Part shown: positions 25,556-36,059 of the stretch, piece after piece
Numbering within the stretch: the first letter of the stretch is position 1
How the letters are laid out: each line of letters begins with the position of its first letter
Assembly: GCF_000091045.1 (NCBI RefSeq)
Contig: NC_006686.1
Location: 1,720,001-1,783,081 of the forward strand
Direction: 5' to 3'
Origin: Cryptococcus deneoformans JEC21
Lineage: Eukaryota > Basidiomycota > Tremellomycetes > Tremellales > Cryptococcaceae
Length of the DNA stretch: 63,081 nt
Program-made: the position numbers and the translations under genes
The notes under the pieces: model-generated
Databases searched by the model: none
Told to the model about the DNA's origin: nothing
What the model saw: the letters and a program-made list of their open reading frames with translations, nothing else

Positions 25556-27567
25556 TCACCCAAGCACGTCTCTCAATAACAACGCCGGGTCTTCATACTT
25601 CCAATGCAAATTATGTTTCCTCTCCTTTTTACCATCTTCCCCATCCCTTCCGTCCTTCCCGTCCTTTCCGTCCCTGCCGGCGTGTCCGCCTGCTTTATCG
25701 AGTTTGAGGAGACCGTTGGCCAAGAGTTGGGAGGCGATGATTTCCGAGCGGGGGGGTTGTCTGCCTGGGATCGAGGAGACTGGGACGGGGCCGGGGCCGG
25801 GGGCGGCTGTGGATTTGGATTTGGGATGGGGTAGGGGTGGTTGTGAGGGGATTTTTGAGACCGAGCCGGTTTCCGTTGACGGTGCTGCTCCAGCTCCCAA
25901 TTCGGAAGAGGAGGGCATAAGAACAGCCGTGGGCGCATTGCCATTAACGTTAACGTTGATATTGGCATTGGCATAGGTGTTGGGATAGGGATAAGGATTG
26001 GCAGCTTCGAGTTCTGCGAGGGTATGTGCTGTCATTAGCCTGTGGATCGCGGGTGAGATGTTGGGGTGGAGGTTGGGGTGGAGAGTGAGGAGGTGGAGGA
26101 ATGTTTCGAGGTCGGGCGGGGGGATGTTGCCTCGGGATGTAGATGTGGATGTGCTGGGGTTTTGATTTTGGTCGTTATCGAGTTGTTGCATACTCTCTCG
26201 TCCTGCTCCGAAAGTTGGACCGGCCGCTTTTTTCCCAAGCGGCACTCTAATCGTCGTTTCCCCGGGCCTATCCCGCCCTGTAAGGTGTACGACCCCATGC
26301 AAGATATCGCCCATATGGGCGTCCATCCCGACGGCCATAAATTCGCCTATATCGTCTGCTGCTGCTGTGGAGGAAGAGGTGGAGGGGATGGAGAGGTCGT
26401 GTAGTTTGGCGAATTGGGAGAGACGGAGGGCGAGCTGGTGGGATGAGGGGAGGTGGCGTGTGGGCAGTGCGAGCGGTGGGATGAGGGAGTCTGATAGGTT
26501 TGTTTCTTTAAGTGAATTGCTTTTTTTAAAAACCATAGAGAAAACGGGACATACTGGAAGTGTAAGGACTCCATCGCTTTTCGCCAACACCTCCCCACAT
26601 ATCCTTTTCCGCTGCTGCTGCTGCGCCCAAAACGCCCTTTTCTGCTGCCCCCGCCAAAGCCTTCTTCACCCTCGCCCGCTCCTTTTTCCCGAGATTCATC
26701 ACCCACCCTTCAACTCGTCGTTTACTCTCGATCAGTGTGTCATCCACATCGAAATCGGGATCGTTGACGGATGGTCTTTGACGTTTGTGCCGTTGTTGGA
26801 GGGAGGACGAGGTGCCGTCGTGTGTGGGGATGGAAGCGTTGGTGAGTAGGGAGGAGAGCAGTTTGTTATGTAGGTGTACTATCGTAAAATTCAAAAGTCA
26901 GCTCGAAATATGACAAGGAGGTTGTAGCTTATTGGTGACGCACAGTGATCACCTTTTAACCATCCTCTCACCATATCCTCTAGCTCAGCCCTCCCCAGCT
27001 GTCCCACCAAGTATGCATTCAAGCTTTTCCAATAAGGCAGTCCCGCTTCTCCAAGGACGTCATGCAACTCTTGCTTGATGGCGTGAATATCTACCCGCAT
27101 CTGAGAAGAGACGATCCCGTTCCGTCTTGGGAGGGTATGGTTCTGATACATATGTGTAGAGGATGAAGCTACGGGTGGATGTGGATGTAAGGTGTTTGTC
27201 GATGTGGGTTGGAGGACAGGCCGGGATGGAGGATGGTGAGGAGAAGGGACGGAAGACATGCCGTTTGCGCGCCCGCGGGGGTTATGGAAGTCTGGAGAAA
27301 AGGCCGGTTTCTTGGGTTCCAAGGGTCGTAGCGGTGATCTGAAAATTGCGATAGCCGGGAACGGATGTGGAGAATACGATGACGGCGGCTTATGAGATGG
27401 ATGGATGGATGGTGGTGGGGGAAAAGCGAGTAATGCGGAAGATGATGGAAAGGTGGAAAAGAAAACGACAAGGACAATCAAAGCGACCTCCACTTTTGAT
27501 GTCCACTCCGTCGGTTGTCACTATTGGCGGGGAGAATACTGGAGGTTGTGGTGGGCAAACTCGACAT
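25556..27567 (-). CDS. HFI1: SAGA subunit Ada1/Hfi1
   Basis: Ada1 is a structural subunit of the SAGA co-activator; its histone-fold region pairs with Taf12. The SAGA-Tad1-type signature is clear: RVDIHAIKQELHDVLG, then YWKSLNAYLVGQLGRAELED, then VHLHNKLLSSLLTNASIP after an intron. A basic segment and a C-terminal region with LPSSHQLALRLSQFAKLH follow, then a long Asn/Pro/Ser-rich tail. I place the start at 27567: this ATG opens a short exon whose splice to about 27345 (intron about 120 nt, acceptor TTTTCAG) keeps frame. The ATG at 27493 would require reading through that intron. The low-complexity tail (about 25620-26330) is GC-rich. Family assignment is solid; first-exon structure is inferred. 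Confidence 0.85.
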
Positions 27568-28259
27568 ATGTGTACAGGTTGAGTGGGGATAAAGTATGCT
27601 GGCTTGGTTTGCCTTGGCGATTCATATATATGTAGGCTGACAAATGCATAGATGTAAATTGAGTATTGTATCTAGTAGTATAGTACAACCGACGAGATCA
27701 TTTCCTTCCCCTCCCTTCTCTCATTATTCATTTGTAGGCCGTTTAGGCCGCAGACTCCGTTTCAGCTGAGCTTTCCCAAGACACATGGGGGAAAAGAGAA
27801 TTTGAAGAATATCGATGCCCCGGCGGTACATGAAAGAAGTGTAGAGACGATTATTTGATTATTATTTAGCAATGGTACGAAAGCGGCGGTGCCCGGAATC
27901 CGGCTATGTGGGAGTTGTAGGAGGGTCCTTCTTATTATGTTTGGCACACATTAATGGTGTTCATTATTATTATGAGAATATAAGCAGTTTAAGGGTTGGT
28001 GGAAGAATTGTTTTTTGGTGTTGTTGTTAAGGGTTGAGAGTTGGAATTATGCTTTACTTCCAAAAAGGATGGAAGAGCAATCCCATTACTTTTTGTACTG
28101 AGTTGTTGATAGCTGATACGTATCTAAAAATGAGGAATGGAGTTGTACCGTTGTTGGATACAGCGGGACCAAGTACTACCACTAATTACCTTCCAAGTTC
28201 TAAAACATGCGACAAGCAATAATACTCCTTCCTCTGAACAGTTACACTTTGAGTGAAAA
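27568..28259. other. Intergenic, left border of accessory island
   Basis: This AT-rich spacer (especially 27600-27760 and 27950-28030) holds the ADA1 promoter. I see no gene in it. Confidence 0.5.
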
Positions 28260-28271
28260 ATAGATCGCATA

Positions 28272-28812
28272 TTACATGATGGAGTTGGCACAACATGCGG
28301 GAATATTAAATGATTTGGAACTCACCTGCGCGTGCGAAAAAGATGCTGTATTGTAATCTTTGATGCCGTTGAGAATCATATGCTGGCTGGCTCCTTCTCT
28401 CTTAATATAATCTTTCAGATACTCCCAATAATACAAGGTGTCGATCGAGACCAGCAATGTTAAGCACCAATCGGACCTCGATATCTTGATTAAGCGTTGA
28501 TTCCTCGATCAGTACTCGCCGAGCATAGCCAATCCGCCGAAGGACGCAGTTCCTTAGGCAGCTCACAATTTTATCATTAAACTTCCAGCCCACAAAAAGA
28601 TACTTTTGCCTCGAGCCCTCGATGCCATCATGCCGATAAATAATAGTAGGATCGGAGTCATCGATCACTGGTAGATTATCCACAGACGCAATATCGCTTG
28701 TATCCCACATGGACTTGAGAGTGTTTTCGTATCAGTAGATATTCCAGGGGAAAGAGATCCGCAGCATTGATATATGCTGGAGGATCGGGTGAGGTAGTCA
28801 TCTTGACAGGCC
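28272..28812 (-). pseudogene. Unrecognised open fragment, probably decayed
   Basis: Two overlapping minus-strand frames (28710-28402 and 28457-28272) read as one interrupted protein with IIYRHDGIEGSRQKYLF, VGWKFNDKIVSCLRNC and RREGAS-like and helical pieces (YYWEYLKDYIKREG). An ATG at about 28800 (MTTSPDPPAYINAADLFP) lies upstream in yet another frame. The frame changes could be introns or mutations; I cannot find clean splice sites for all of them. The family is not recognised. Confidence 0.35.
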
Positions 28813-29155
28813 AGTTTCGGCCTACTTTATTGGGATTGGGGCTGCGTGGTTGCTCGTGAGTACTATGTTGAATGAGCGAGAAGATGGGAGCCTGAGGTAC
28901 AGAATTCTAGGAGAGATCTTTTGCGGCGTGGTGGGTTCAGAGTTGCGTGGCTAGGAGAAATGGGTGCGCGATGAGTGCTGTCAGTTCCAGCTGCATATAA
29001 TTGACAGGCGATGAGCGTATGCTGTCTTTCAAAGGCTGAACATGCCACTCATGCAGCTTATGTTTGAGCGTGGGGATTTTTCATGGGGCCTGTGGGCTCC
29101 GAGTTTGAGGCATTCCATGTGTAGAGAGAAGACAGGAGCAATTAGGGATGCATGA
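28813..29155. other. Spacer with no recognised gene
   Basis: The spacer between the open fragment and the Myb/SANT-like gene contains only short frames. Nothing specific is seen. Confidence 0.5.
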
Positions 29156-30356
29156 TTATATCGTCTTCTGCTGAAGAAAGATGGGAACCTCAGGCTCGGG
29201 CCCTGTCATGGCACACGCCTCCTCCCATTTTTTACCACTCTTGATCAAAAGATCCATCTTATTGTACCAACGTTTCATCTTCGCCTCGTACTCCTGCATT
29301 TCCACCATGCGTTCTTTTGCCTTTACCTTCCTTTCCTGTATTTCCATCACGCGTTCTTTTGCTTTTGCCTTTTTTTCCTGGAATCCCAGCATCCTACGGG
29401 CGAATGCTAATTTCTCCTCCTTGTAACTCATCACATCAACATGCTGTTTCTTTCGCATGGCGAGTTTTTGTAGATGTCTCCTCTCGTCGTTCCTTTCGTG
29501 CCGCCTGGCCAGCTCGTCGAGCCTATCATCCGCCTCGTCCAACCCATCATCCGTCTCCCAATCGGCGTCTTCGGCGACGCGACCACCTTGACGCCTAGGA
29601 CCGTTGTCTCGGGTGTTGACATTGATGGCGCCCTCGTCATCATCATCATCACCATCAGCATCATTGTCGAACTGATCATCCTCGGGATCCTCATTTAGGC
29701 GCTGAATCCGGGCTTGCAGAGCGGCGCGATCTGGATCGGGAAGGCCGAGGGAGGGGTGCAGGGTGGAGTAGCTGTTATGTTCAGCCATGAAGGGTCTGTT
29801 GACAATAACTGGGGCAAGGATTTCATAGAAGGGACAGATCTTGTTCCTTTGAGCTACCATGACGTCGATTAGCGACATTATACTCGGGCTGATCTGCCAA
29901 AAGCACTTTCAGCTCACAAAGAAGGTTTGGCCCGTTTGCCTCCTCAGCATTGCCATCTATCCCAGTACCTAACACGGACGCCTTGTTAAAAGCGTCGACA
30001 ATGTGATTGATCTGTTTTCTGTGTCAGCAAGCATAAGGAATATGAAAGAAAGCGACACGATTTACTTTGAGAAAGACGCCTTTAACCTGGCGTCGACTGT
30101 CGCAACCCTTTTCAATGAGGTACTGGTGGCACTGATTCGCCAGGTAGTCTTTTTTCTCGTGACCGATTGTCCAGCGATGATAGTTGGCGAGCCTTTCATT
30201 TGCATTAGTGGATGCTAGCCACATGGCGACGTGCCTCTCTGCGGAGACACCGTTGTCGTCGATATCAGTCGCCCATTGTTTGTTCGCGTTTCGCGGCCTC
30301 TTCTGAGTCCCGTTGGGCGTTTGGTCACCTTCTTCGTTTTGTCTTGTCGGGGGCAT
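29156..30356 (-). CDS. Myb/SANT-like (trihelix) DNA-binding protein, probably mobile-element related
   Basis: The N-terminal exon carries a trihelix/SANT-like pattern: NKQWATDIDDNGVSAERHVA (first helix), WLASTNANERLANYHRW, KKDYLANQCHQYLIEKGCDS, then RRQVKGVFLK. A short intron is followed by INHIVDAFNKASVLGTG, and a second intron joins LLCE to CPFYEILAPVIVNRPFMAEH, the usual continuation of this family. The middle is strongly acidic (about 29640-29690). A long basic coiled region follows (KKAKAKERVMEIQERKVKAK). About 330-340 residues in total. The start at 30356 (MPPTRQNEEG) directly precedes the charged leader; an ATG at 30464 would add a hydrophobic stretch. Related proteins accompany Harbinger-like and other DNA transposons in fungi, but no transposase is evident beside it. 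Confidence 0.65.
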
Positions 30357-30552
30357 AGCCGGTGGATTGGTTAGGATGAACGCAGTCTGAGGCGCGAAGA
30401 TACGATAAAGAGATATGTGTGAAATGAAAATGGGGAAAAAACGCGTCGACGCGATGCGGATCAATTAAGTTTCTTTTCATTAATTCATGAATTATGTGCG
30501 AAATAAATCCTATTTTGTCTACCCCACAATACAGATATCTTTTACAGTACTA
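30357..30552. promoter_or_regulatory. Likely promoter of the Myb/SANT-like gene
   Basis: This AT-rich 196-base stretch lies upstream of the 30356 start. No specific element is recognised. Confidence 0.35.
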
Positions 30553-30960
30553 TTAAATACCATCTTTGGGATTCTCGCTCCCCTCAGTAGTTCCAAGAGC
30601 CACATCAAGCAATTCTTCGCGTAGCTTTTGTTCCCTCAAGGTCCGACATTCTTTCGTCCTTGTTTCGCTTTTCGACACACATGAGCCATATGTGTTTCTG
30701 CTGTGGTGTTCAGCTCCTCCAGTCACGGAAAAATGGCCTACTTGCAAACAGTACAACACTCCATTGCCTGTCTTGGGCAAGCAATACCTGACAACCCTGC
30801 CTGGACTATTCTCGAGAGAGACGACATCAGGAAAAGTCCTGAATCGAATGCCAACAATTTTGCAGTTTGCGATCAGTATTCCAATAAGTGTCGAACTGGT
30901 CTTTACTTAGCACCTTCGTACAAACAGTCTCGTAGAACAGTGTACTAGATAGTGATGAGA
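30553..30960 (-). pseudogene. Unrecognised open fragment with coiled C-terminus
   Basis: The minus-strand frame 30780-30553 ends in CRTLREQKLREELLDVALG, a heptad-like helix, and includes a Cys/His-rich stretch. Competing plus-strand frames of similar length overlap it, so coding status is uncertain. A possible intron (GTAGGC..CACAG) lies at about 30700-30740. It could be the tail of a gene whose body has been lost. Confidence 0.3.
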
Positions 30961-30998
30961 AAGACCAGAAAGTTACAAAAAAGGAATATTAATAAAGG

Positions 30999-31070
30999 TA
31001 TAGAGTCTGACCGAAAATAGACCACGTAGTCATCTATCTAATTAAGGAACTAGACTAGTGAACTCCGTCA
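30999..31070. repeat. Dispersed repeat, copy 2
   Basis: This is the counterpart of 15122-15187, in the same orientation and with similar blocks. It directly follows the open fragment at 30.6-30.95 kb and marks the right side of the Myb/SANT-like segment. Confidence 0.6.
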
Positions 31071-31925
31071 ATAAGGTCATGACTCTCACTTTCAGTGATG
31101 CGTGACGCTGACCAATGACGCCTTCCAATAGCATCCACTTCATCTAATACCGGCCAATCCTCAGCCCTACGAAAATGTGTTTGGATTTGGACGAGCTTTC
31201 AGATCTGGATATAAATGCCCTATATCGACTCTCCTCTCGCAGAATTGCAACGATAAGGTTATCAGGAAGGTCCTGAGCACGAAAATACCGTACGGAACAA
31301 CGATTACAGATCAAGATCGCAATGGCATCATCATCTCTTCTCGCGATGTGGTCGATCTTCTGTCCTTAAACGACTTTCTTGGGTGACCGCACCTGTCCAT
31401 GCATTGTGCTATCACGATCTTGCCACTCACTCATGGGATCTGCTTTAGTTCCCAACACACCACCGAGAGGAGAGAAAAACAAAGGGTGATCGGTCGATGC
31501 TCATGAGAGGTGTCCTTTTCTTCGACATGTCTTAGTGTACATGGTCAGAAGGCGGATGGAGTAATTATTGCGTAGGTAAAGGGGATTATACAAAAGTTCA
31601 CCTTCACAGATTCCCAATATGCAACATCTCCCATATATAACTAGCTTCGCCCTCATCTCCCCGCGCTCACTCGATCCTTATGCTCAGCCAACGCCTAACC
31701 ATGTTCTGCCTGCCTCGTCTAGATCTCGTCTCCCATAGGCCTCCGAAAGACCGATCGAAAAATGCATGGCCCCTAGCAGCTTAGTCTTCTCAAACTCTCG
31801 AGCTCAACAATCCAAATGACTGAATCTAATGCTCCAAGTACAACTGTAGACAAACGACCAAGGACACGAAATTTAAGCAGCATCAGGTGTTTCCCGGCCT
31901 CTACGAGGACAACGCCATCGTTACA
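31071..31925. other. Accessory DNA, short open frame only
   Basis: A plus-strand frame at 31177-31386 (MFGFGRAFRSGYKCPIST...) has no recognised motif. The rest shows nothing I can name. Confidence 0.4.
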
Positions 31926-32757
31926 CCCTCGCATCCATCGCTCGACTCCCGCCGAATGTCCTTCGTAGGGGCGACCATTGCTGGCTGCGGGAACCTTTGG
32001 TGACCGCATCTTAGGAAAGGTCACTAAAGACCTCTTGCCAACGAAGGAATGACCAAACAGAGGAGACCAAGGAAATCACCAGTGCCACACTGCAGTGGCT
32101 ATGTGTTAGTAGTTGAACCCCATTTTTGTTCCGCCTTGAAGATATATAAGGCCTATGAATGTTGACTCACGATTTTAGTGGTTTTGGTCTGGCGAGGTGC
32201 CAGGCCAGGAAGAATGAGAAAGAGAACAAAAAAAAGAAGAGGTCCAAGGCCACTTTGGTTGGAAAAAGGCAAGTAAGCAACTGCAATAACTTAATGGTTC
32301 CTTTCCACCACTTACGGAGACAAACCAAGTGTTTGGTAGACATCACCAGCATTGCTGGGAGCGTCTTCTCTCCCGAAGTTGACATGGGGTGTCGGGGAGG
32401 CGATATATGGCCAGACAAGATCCTCTGGCCTTCTTGTCGTCTGTTGTGGATTGAGTAGAAAGGAAAGAGAAAAGACAAAGTTTTGTAGCCATAATCTGTT
32501 GCAACCTGGGGTCGATTGCGTACTTCGTTGCATCCAAGGAAGGAAGAAGGAAGAGAAAAGGCGAGCTATATAGGATGAAGAAAGGTCTGTGCGAAAAGTG
32601 GCAATACGGAATGTGGCGGTTGAGTCGACAACGCTATGAACTTGCAGATAGTGTAGGTTGGAAGATGCCCCGCAAGCGCCAGGCTTTCCTCGCCCTGACA
32701 CTAGATCGATCATTGCCTTGTTTCAAAGGACCTTTTGGTCGTGCACGGATGTTGGTC
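31926..32757 (-). repeat. Direct repeat unit, copy 1
   Basis: This unit of about 830 bases is repeated at 33450-34290 (offset about 1524 at its left end). Strongest identity is over 31980-32375: runs such as GAAGATATATAAGGCCTATG, GGCGAGGTGCCAGGCCAGG and CCACCACTTACGGAGA are shared. Later blocks (about 32440-32500, 32643-32757) align with gaps. On the minus strand both copies keep a small frame ending at the same stop (here 32167) with TKHLV.LRKWWK, KV.LDLFFFLFSFS and LAWHLA.PKPLK. Whether it is a gene pair, a non-coding RNA pair or an element is open. Confidence 0.75.
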
Positions 32758-33449
32758 CATTTGTGTTTTCTCTAGGCAAGCAACATAATTCTGAGTCCAA
32801 AATCCGTCCATAGTCCCCAGAAAATCAATACTGGCCGAGCATTCCTCCTTTTAAAGTCGCTTCAGTCAGCCCTCCGTCCACTTCCTGCTCCTTCATGCTT
32901 CAGGCCCCGGCTATTCCTTCCTTTAAGTCCAGCTTCTGTTTCGTCAGCCTGGCAATTCTTCAGTATGGCTCTGCAGTGCTGAAAGGGATACTTTCACATT
33001 CATTCGTCGAGTTTACATCATCCGAGTTGACCGCCGGGCAGCTATTACGCTAGCTGACTGATGTGACGTCCGTGATACTCCCTCGTCCTTGTGAGGCAGG
33101 AAGTTCAGAAGCCCTTTCATGTGCACATCAACGAAACTTGGCTTATCGCATGCTGACACAATTATAAAAAATGACTATCTTACAATACGCTTCTATACAA
33201 ACAAAATCATACCCATTCCACCCCTCCCTTTTTTTCCCTAAACCATCCCCAACATCCTTCCAATGACGGCATGCTCCATCCCCAGCATCTGTTCAAAATG
33301 GGACCAGGTGGTCAGTCAACCAGCTAGCCATTGTTCCGTTGTTATAAAAGTCATGGTGTTGTCATTAGACTTACCAACAGCCACCAGAATTGAATCACCC
33401 CAATTCCTCCTACAAACAATTGGGAAACTCTGCGCACCGCTCTGCGCAT
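32758..33449. other. Spacer between the two repeat units
   Basis: This spacer of about 690 bases separates the repeat copies. No gene is recognised. It includes a T-rich stretch near 33225-33240. Confidence 0.45.
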
Positions 33450-34290
33450 CCTCGCGTCCTTCGCTCGACTCCCCCCGAAGGTCCTCCCCAGAGGCGACCA
33501 TTGCTGGCTTCGGGAACCCTTGGTGACCGCATCGTAGGCAAGGTCACCAAAGACTTCTTCCCAACGAAAGAACGACCAAACAGTGGAGACCAAGGAAACG
33601 ACAAGCGACACACTGCAGTTGCTATGTGTTAATAGTTGAACCTCATGTTTGTTCCTTCTTGAAGATATATAAGGCCTATGAACGTTGACTCACGTTTTCA
33701 ATGGTTTTGGTATGGCGAGGTGCCAGGCCAGGGGGGAAGAGAAAGAGAACAAGAAAAAGAAGAGGTCCAGGACCACTTTGGGGTAAAAAATTAAGTAAGC
33801 AACTCTTAATAACTTCATTGTTTCTTTCCACCACTTACGGAGATACACCAAGTGCTTGGTGGTAGATATTGCCAGGGTTGTTTGAGCAGCCTCCTCTCCC
33901 AGAAAACTTGATTTGGACTGTCCTCTAGGCTCGCTTGGACCTGCCATTATCGGCGGTTGGACCTCGTTGTTTGGACACATCTTAAGTGGAGATGGATAGG
34001 GACGGATAATCTTAAAGTCAAAGATGTAGTTTGAGCTGGTATGCAAACTGGGATAGAAGGTAAAAATTCCGGTTTAGGGGAGAAGAGAAGAAGTAAGTGT
34101 TCGTCGTGGATTGAGTAAAAAGGAAAAAGGGAAAACAAGTTTGTTAACCATATATAGTGCAGGTCGGAAGACGCCACGAAAGCTGGCATGATTCGTTCCC
34201 TCACCTACGACACTAGATAGGTATGGATCGGTCTTTTAGCGTCAGTTCAAAGGACGGACCGTTGATTGTGCAAGGACCGTTGATTGTGCA
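33450..34290 (-). repeat. Direct repeat unit, copy 2
   Basis: This is the second copy of the unit at 31926-32757. The minus-strand frame 34046-33690 keeps TKHLVYLRKWWKETMKLL and LDLFFFLFSFSSPLAWHLA and ends at the equivalent stop. A second conserved frame piece (MRSPRVPEASNGRL / MRSPKVPAASNGRP in copy 1) lies further 3' on the minus strand, followed by divergence. Point changes and small gaps show that the copies separated some time ago. Confidence 0.75.
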
Positions 34291-34300
34291 CGGACCGTTC
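34247..34300. repeat. Short tandem repeat, 17-base unit
   Basis: The unit GGACCGTTGATTGTGCA occurs twice in a row, followed by a partial third unit (GGACCGTTCGTTGG). It sits at the outer end of repeat copy 2. Confidence 0.8.
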
Positions 34301-34439
34301 GTTGGTTCACTCCCCTCGTGGGCGGGCGACGGACGGGCGGACAAGTGAAGTGGAGGCGTGAGTGGAGGTAAGGAACGGATGTGATCGGGTGACTGACCCT
34401 CCTCCTTAAAAACTTGTTATAATTTGTGGTTGTAATTAA

Positions 34440-35018
34440 ACGCCACGCTTGGGCTTAATAAGGTACTGGTACAGTAGCCTCGAGCAACTCTTCTAAGTTT
34501 ACTTCACGTTGTAGTGTAAAACCCCTAAAGTCTCCTACGGATATGCTTCCATTAGGTTCCGTCGGCTTCCACCCATGATATCCAAGGCTGATGACGGACT
34601 GTACGACTGTAAAGGCTGCTAGGGAATATAGCCTCCCAAAGGTTTGGCTGTGGTGGTCATAGTACATACGATGGAAGTACCCTATGTATCTGGTGATAGA
34701 TTGGTATAGTGGTATAGTGGTAACGATTAGTTAAGCTCGGGTCTCATGTCGAGCTGGCTGGTGTTGCTGATACAGTCCTGCTGTACTTGCGCTATAAAGC
34801 GTCTGCCTATAAGGCTGCATATACGAAGATAGATTATATCTAAGGAGAACATCATAGATAGCTAGCCTAGAATGGACTAAGTACCCAGAGTGAACTAAGT
34901 AAAAGAAAGTAAAAGTAATAAGGTATCCCACTTCAGCAACGGCTCTACTCCGCTCTTCTTTGATCCCTGCGGTAACCTCCGTCATGCTTATAAGTGGGTG
35001 CTCGAAGTGATGTGACAT
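34440..35018 (-). pseudogene. TA-rich coding-like remnants of unknown origin
   Basis: Two minus-strand frames, 35018-34731 and 34667-34455, have amino-acid patterns that look coding (YLVHSRLAIYDVLLRYN; FGRLYSLAAFTVVQSVISLG; REVNLEELLEATVPVPY). They rely on TA-rich codons (TAT, ATA, CTA) unlike neighbouring genes, and they are split by stops. TATAGTGGTATAGTGGTA is a short tandem at 34706-34723. Base use suggests a foreign or transposon origin. I cannot name the element. Confidence 0.35.
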
Positions 35019-35841
35019 GGCCGTAGGGCCATTGCACTACAACGTCGGATATGTTTTTAGTTATTTTAACGACGCCCAATTATTTGCAAGAATTGCATCC
35101 GACTCATCTTTGCTTATATCCGCCATAAATAATGCGCTCCTGATTATCTCGACATATAAAAGATCACTATGTTTGATACTTCTACCCGAGGTCTCGTTTT
35201 GTCCCGCCGAATTAATCGCATCCCATCATACCTGGTCGAGGCTAACGACGACGAGCCAACTCCGAGATAATGTGCATAACTGACGAGCCACCCGCGTATC
35301 AAGCCATCGATAACATCCCCCTACCCCTATATTCTTTCTTATATTGTTGTTCATTGATGCTGACAACTTACCCATTCACTTCATTTTGAAGTGGAGATCA
35401 CTAGCCGAGGCTTTTACGATCACTATGCACAAGCTATACTCATGGGAAGGATCACATCACCTTCCCATCTGCTGGGCGCCTTACAATCGCGATCAACTCA
35501 AAGGGCGGCCAACCCTGGAAACCACCATCTCTTTACAGGCTCAAACTCAGGTTCAAGTTCAAGCTCAAGGCCAAGCTCGACGTAATTCCCAAAGCCCCCT
35601 CCATTTGGCCTTGGACGAAGACTCGCAAGGTCACCAACTCCCCAGCGATAACGTTAATAACGAGAGCGATACCATGCCACCTTGGATCATACATGCCTCT
35701 CGATGGATACTGGGCCAATTCGAGGATGGGCTATTATTATACTGTGAGGGCCTAGAGCATGAGTTCGAACTTGCCCACCTGGGGTTGGCAGATCAATTAC
35801 CCTCACGAAGGCTTAGTGGTTTCAATTTAGTGCCACAGTGA
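35017..35841 (+). CDS. Doubtful gene in the accessory island
   Basis: Plus-strand frames 35017-35283 and 35344-35841 could be two exons. The second encodes a Gln/Ser-rich stretch (QAQTQVQVQAQGQARRN) and a more structured end (LLLYCEGLEHEFELAHLGLA, then LPSRRLSGFNLVPQ). An overlapping frame (VEITSRGFYDHYAQAILMGR) is also protein-like, so frame or splicing is unclear. No family is recognised. Confidence 0.35.
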
Positions 35842-36059
35842 GTTGTATACATAGTATATCTACCGAATAAGGTAAATGTAAAATAATTTTGAGGGGATGG
35901 GATATGAGTTATTAGTTATGGCTGATCCATATGGATAGCTTTCGGTTCATTATTTAGTTCAAGTGCTGAGGGTGAAAGATGCTGGAAATGTCGAGGATGT
36001 GTCAACTCTGGCGGCGAAGGGCGAATGTCCGGAGAAGCAGGCAAAAGACATTTGCCAGC

